DNA from: an uncultured Blautia sp. | GTDB taxonomy: Bacteria > Bacillota > Clostridia > Lachnospirales > Lachnospiraceae | Assembly: GCA_900553515.1 (NCBI GenBank) | Contig: USDN01000007.1 | Coordinates: 4,038-68,037 of the forward strand | Length of the DNA: 64,000 nt | Direction of reading: 5' to 3' | In this document: in pieces, positions 60,884-64,000 of the stretch | How the letters are laid out: every line of letters starts with the position of its first letter | Position numbering within the stretch: the stretch's first letter is position 1 | Translations under genes and position numbers: made by a program | The notes under the pieces: generated by a model | Seen by the model: only the letters and a program-made list of their open reading frames with translations | Told to the model about the DNA's origin: nothing | Database searches by the model: none

Positions 60884-61687
60884 CTATGAGTATACCGCAG
60901 AATTCACCATAAAGCAATGATCCAGGGGGCCGTTTCCTTTTCCCAGATCCAGCCCGGATGCCAGAGCTCCTGTCAAATATGTTTTTGCTGCGCGGACACT
61001 CTCCTCAACACTTTTTCCCATGGCGAGCCCACATGCAATCGCGCTGGAAAGGGTACAGCCTGTTCCATGGGTATTCATGCTGTCAATACGCTTTTCTCGG
61101 AACCAGATAAGCCTTCCATTCTGATAAAGCACATCGTTGGCCTCTGCCACCTGATGTCCTCCCTTTACAAGAACTGCGCCGCCGTACTTCTCTCCAATGT
61201 CCCGGGCTGCCTCCTCCATCTGCTTTTCATTTTCAATGCTTCTTCCCCAGAGAATTTCTGCCTCCGGAATATTCGGTGTCATAACAGCTGCCAGAGGAAG
61301 CAGCCTTTCCGCCAGCGCATCCATGGCATCCTCCGCCAGAAGACGACTTCCACTGGTAGATACCATGACTGGATCCAGAACAATATTTTTTGCCTGATAT
61401 TCCTCCAGTTTATCGCCAATTACCCCTATCATTTTTTTCTGGGAAACCATTCCGATTTTAACTGCATCCGGAAAAATATCCTGAAAAACACAGTCCATCT
61501 GACTGGCTGTAAATGCAGGATCCACGTCGAAAATACCAGACACACCCATGGTATTCTGCGCTGTTAATGCTGTGATAACGCTCATTCCATAAAGCCCCAG
61601 GGCCGTCATAGTCTTTAAATCAGCCTGAATTCCGGCTCCTCCGCTGGAATCCGATCCAGCGATAGTCAGCACAGTTTTTCTGGTCAT
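60884..61687 (-). CDS. thiD: Hydroxymethylpyrimidine/phosphomethylpyrimidine kinase
   Basis: Phosphorylates HMP and HMP-P for thiamine synthesis. The 267-residue product has the family start TVLTIAGSDSSGGAGIQADLKT, a VLDPVMVSTSGSRLL segment, and the ribokinase-like anion hole GTGCTLSSAIACGLAMG with the catalytic Cys in the HGTGCT motif. The ATG at 61685-61687 has AGAGGAGG upstream; the frame is open for 38 codons further back, but this is not conserved. It follows thiE after a 180-base hairpin-rich gap. Confidence 0.96.
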   Translation of the reverse strand: MTRKTVLTIAGSDSSGGAGIQADLKTMTALGLYGMSVITALTAQNTMGVSGIFDVDPAFTASQMDCVFQDIFPDAVKIGMVSQKKMIGVIGDKLEEYQAKNIVLDPVMVSTSGSRLLAEDAMDALAERLLPLAAVMTPNIPEAEILWGRSIENEKQMEEAARDIGEKYGGAVLVKGGHQVAEANDVLYQNGRLIWFREKRIDSMNTHGTGCTLSSAIACGLAMGKSVEESVRAAKTYLTGALASGLDLGKGNGPLDHCFMVNSAVYS

Positions 61688-61737
61688 TTTTCTTCCTCCT
61701 CTATTTCGTAATCTGCCCGTAACTATTCCGGACGGCG

Positions 61738-61852
61738 TAAGAACTGGAAGAAAAATCCGTGTCAAGCTTGCTTGTAAGCGGGTCTTTCTTCCAGTTCTCA
61801 CATCGGAGGAATCTCCGATGCTTCTTGTTCGGCTTTGCCGGACAAGAAGATG
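61738..61852. repeat. Three-hairpin structured element between thiE and thiD
   Basis: Three inverted repeats lie side by side. GAACTGGAAGAAA (from 61740) pairs with TTTCTTCCAGTTC (to 61798) around a 33-base loop that itself contains AAGCTTGCTT; then comes CATCGGAG/CTCCGATG (61801-61820), and CTTCTTGTTCGGC/GCCGGACAAGAAG (61821-61849). There is no reading frame, and no T-run typical of a simple terminator. It looks like an interspersed structured repeat or a complex RNA. Confidence 0.6.
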
Positions 61853-61867
61853 CCCCGTCCTGAACTG

Positions 61868-62494
61868 TTACAAAATTTCCTCTACTGCACTTCTCAATTC
61901 AGCTGTTGCTTTTTTAATATCCTCTGCTCCAAAAATACCAGATACTACAGCGGCTCCTGCAATGCCGGTTCCCTTCAGCTGACGGATATTCCCCTTGTGA
62001 ATTCCTCCGATTGCCACTACAGGAATCGATACAGAAGCAGTGATCTCCTTCAGCCTCTCCATAGTCATAGGGAGGGCCTCCCTCTTTGTGGAGGAGCCAA
62101 AAACTGCGCCGGATCCAAGATAATCTGCCCCGGCCTTCTCTGCCCTCCTTGCCTGCTCCACTGTCTTTGCAGTGACACCCAGGATTTTGTCAGGGCCCAG
62201 AAGGCGGCGTACACAGGCTGCATCCATGTCCTCCTGACCAATGTGAACTCCCGCTGCATCACAGGCGAGAGCTACCTTCACATTATCGTTAATAATCAGA
62301 GGAACCCCATAGGAATCTGTCAAAGCCTTTATCTGCCTTGCCTCTTCTAAAAATGCATCGTCATCCAGTTCCTTTTCTCTTAACTGCACCAGAGTCACCC
62401 CTGCCTGCAAAGCCTCCTCCAGCTGACAGAACAGAGATTTTTCTCCTGTCCAGGTCCGATCTGTTACTGCATACACCCTCAAATCCAGCTTCAT
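61868..62494 (-). CDS. thiE: Thiamine-phosphate synthase
   Basis: Joins HMP pyrophosphate and thiazole phosphate to thiamine phosphate. The 208-residue product has RVYAVTDRTW, VTLVQLREKELDD, LIINDNVKVALACDAAGVHIGQED, YLGSGAVFGSSTK (phosphate site) and VAIGGIHKGNIRQLKGTG. The ATG at 62492-62494 has GGAGAG upstream. It follows thiC by about 55 bases. Confidence 0.96.
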   Translation of the reverse strand: MKLDLRVYAVTDRTWTGEKSLFCQLEEALQAGVTLVQLREKELDDDAFLEEARQIKALTDSYGVPLIINDNVKVALACDAAGVHIGQEDMDAACVRRLLGPDKILGVTAKTVEQARRAEKAGADYLGSGAVFGSSTKREALPMTMERLKEITASVSIPVVAIGGIHKGNIRQLKGTGIAGAAVVSGIFGAEDIKKATAELRSAVEEIL

Positions 62495-62548
62495 ATCTTC
62501 TCTCCATTTTTCATTCAAATTTTCTGCCCTTTCAAGCTGAAAACTTTA

Positions 62549-63859
62549 TCATTCATCATAAATATTAACAATTTCTCCATCCAGAATCCGGTTCATATTT
62601 TTCACTGCACAGAAATTTCCACACATGGAACAGGTGTCCTCTTTTTCCGGCTTTGCAGATGCCCGGTAAGCCCTGGCCTTTTCCGGATCAATAGAAAGCC
62701 GGAACATTTCTTCCCAGTCCAGCTTCTTCCGTGCCGTACTCATAGCCTTATCCCATTCCTTTGCGCCCTTGATTCCTTTTGCAATATCTGCTGCATGGGC
62801 TGCAATTTTTGATGCAATAATTCCCTCTTTCACGTCATTGACATCCGGAAGACGCAGGTGCTCTGCCGGAGTTACATAGCAGAGGAAAGAGGCTCCTGCT
62901 GCGGCTGCAATCGCTCCGCCAATCGCTGCTGTAATATGATCATATCCCGGCGCAATGTCCGTTACCAGAGGCCCCAGTACATAGAAAGGAGCACCCTTGC
63001 AGACTGTCTGCTGAATCTTCATATTGGCAGCAATCTGATCCAGAGGCATATGTCCCGGCCCTTCAATCATAACCTGTACATCCTTTTCCCAGGCCCGTCT
63101 TGTCAGCTCTGCCAAAGTAATTAACTCCTCCATCTGGGAAATATCAGAGGCGTCCTCCAGACATCCCGGACGGCACGCATCTCCCAGACTCAGCGTCACA
63201 TCATACTCTCTGCAGATATCGAGAATTCTCTCATAATGCTCATAGAAAGGATTCTCCTCCCCTGTCATTTCCATCCAGGCAAAAATAATAGAGCCGCCGC
63301 GGGAAACAATGTTAGTCAGACGCTTCGCATCCTTAAAACGCTTTGCTGTATTCCGATTGATTCCCACATGAATGGTCATAAAATCCACACCGTCCTGGGC
63401 ATGCATTTCCACAATCTTAATCCATTCCTCTGAGGTAATTTCTTTAAGCGGCTTATGATAATAAACAACAGCATCATAAATCGGAACGGTTCCAATCATG
63501 GCAGGACACTCTGCGGTCAGCTTTCTGCGGAACTTCTGTGTATCACCAAAGGAGCTGAGATCCATAATGGATTCTGCCCCCATATTTACCGCATCTCTCA
63601 CCTTTTCCAGCTCCATATCAATGTCCTTCCAGTCTCTGGAAGTGCCGAGATTCACGTTAATTTTTGTCTTCAGCATAGAACCAATGGCATTGGGAACAAT
63701 ACTTGTATGCAGCTTGTTGCAGGGGATAATTGCCTTTCCCTCTGCAATCAGAGCCCTTAGCTCTTCTGGCGCCATCTGCTCCTTTTTTGCTGCTGCTTCC
63801 ATTTCCTTTGTAATGATTCCCTTTCTTGCAGCGTCCATCTGTGTTGTGTATTCTCTCAT
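62549..63859 (-). CDS. thiC: Phosphomethylpyrimidine synthase (radical SAM)
   Basis: ThiC rearranges AIR to HMP-P, the pyrimidine of thiamine. The 436-residue protein has [17 protein letters not shown], the [14 protein letters not shown] block, [15 protein letters not shown] and [17 protein letters not shown] blocks, and the C-terminal cluster motif C-S-M-C-G-N-F-C (C-x2-C-x4-C). The length is that of the shorter bacterial form. AAAAGGAGG precedes the ATG. It heads thiC-thiE-thiD; no TPP riboswitch is seen in the 140 bases left upstream. Confidence 0.97.
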   Translation of the reverse strand: MREYTTQMDAARKGIITKEMEAAAKKEQMAPEELRALIAEGKAIIPCNKLHTSIVPNAIGSMLKTKINVNLGTSRDWKDIDMELEKVRDAVNMGAESIMDLSSFGDTQKFRRKLTAECPAMIGTVPIYDAVVYYHKPLKEITSEEWIKIVEMHAQDGVDFMTIHVGINRNTAKRFKDAKRLTNIVSRGGSIIFAWMEMTGEENPFYEHYERILDICREYDVTLSLGDACRPGCLEDASDISQMEELITLAELTRRAWEKDVQVMIEGPGHMPLDQIAANMKIQQTVCKGAPFYVLGPLVTDIAPGYDHITAAIGGAIAAAAGASFLCYVTPAEHLRLPDVNDVKEGIIASKIAAHAADIAKGIKGAKEWDKAMSTARKKLDWEEMFRLSIDPEKARAYRASAKPEKEDTCSMCGNFCAVKNMNRILDGEIVNIYDE

Positions 63860-63925
63860 AGATTTCCTCCTTTTTACGCGTCCTGAAAGGGGCTGTATCT
63901 GTCGAATGAGCCTTTAAATAATATA

Positions 63926-63958
63926 GAAAAACAAGAAAGAAGCTCGCTCGCGAGCTTC
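63926..63958 (-). terminator. Hairpin upstream of thiC, terminator-like
   Basis: GAAGCTCGC (63939-63947) pairs perfectly with GCGAGCTTC (63950-63958); in the minus direction TTTCTTGTTTTTC follows. A second, short palindrome (CGCCTGCGGCG, 63961-63971) lies beside it. It could end an upstream gene or be the expression platform of a switch whose aptamer is outside the window. Confidence 0.65.
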
Positions 63959-64000
63959 TCCGCCTGCGGCGAGTCGCTTCTGTGACAAAATGCTCTACCG

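Noticed and set aside
61688..61801. An N-terminal extension of ThiD by 38 residues
   Set aside because: The extension reads through the hairpin block, is not like any ThiD, and the internal ATG has a strong ribosome site.

Overview
The window reads as ordinary chromosomal core of a spore-forming, Gram-positive anaerobe of the Clostridia, most likely family Lachnospiraceae (Blautia-like; genus not certain). The grounds are: low to moderate GC, strong Shine-Dalgarno sites before most genes, sporulation genes (alpha/beta-type SASP, GerW, YlbJ), a six-subunit Rnf complex, a membrane decarboxylase of the Na+-pumping type, short-form HisG with HisZ, a T-box leader, and lineage-typical small families (DUF6465, a DivIVA-like coiled coil, TIGR04076). 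Nearly all genes are on the minus strand. The plus-strand exceptions are ylbJ, the SASP gene, rpmB and an exonuclease gene. No prophage, transposase, CRISPR array, rRNA or tRNA gene was seen.

Layout, left to right. 1-3152: histidine genes hisZ-hisG-hisD, with hisD cut by the window edge, behind a consensus promoter. 3149-8572: a housekeeping run, transcribed as small alarmone synthetase, YgiQ radical SAM, a membrane protein, RluA-type pseudouridine synthase, lepB, recU. 8656-12375: M23 peptidase, pepD with a coupled small gene, and divergent ylbJ. 12352-14439: mgsA-rsmD-coaD-coiled-coil gene, joined by stop/start overlaps. 14624-15414: SASP gene and a lysine/alanine-rich DUF6465 gene. 15518-19609: Asp23-family gene, fakA-like gene, recG. 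19765-22375: rpmB, and a NUDIX-unknown-DUF2953-gerW-small ORF group. 22472-27944: zapA, U32 peptidase, an ftsW-type gene and a PBP gene. 28031-29649: ruvA-ruvB.

29812-35693: rnfC-D-G-E-A-B preceded by a PF06541-type membrane gene. 35834-36850: YprB-like exonuclease. 36953-40830: HI0933-family flavoprotein, cmk, ispH and an S1-domain protein, the last three overlapping or abutting. 40906-46160: a biotin-dependent decarboxylase or transcarboxylase cluster holding both an acyl-CoA carboxyltransferase and an oxaloacetate-type carboxyltransferase with a biotin carrier and the OadB/OadG membrane subunits. 46333-53032: molybdopterin-binding protein, metallophosphoesterase, scpA-scpB, zinc phospholipase C-like protein and two D,D-carboxypeptidases. 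53104-54902: cls and rpsU. 55052-59446: tyrS-alaS behind a tyrosine T-box leader. 59457-63859: thiC-thiE-thiD-yedF-SGNH hydrolase, which looks richer in GC and carries structured intergenic hairpins.

Together Rnf and the biotin cluster make 29.8-46.2 kb a block for ion-gradient energy conservation. The rest is translation, recombination, cell envelope, sporulation and cofactor housekeeping. I found no clearly new defence or mobile system. The best leads are the composite carboxyltransferase cluster, the placement of alaS behind a tyrosine T-box, the long ftsW/PBP gene overlap, and the PF06541 gene joined to rnf.
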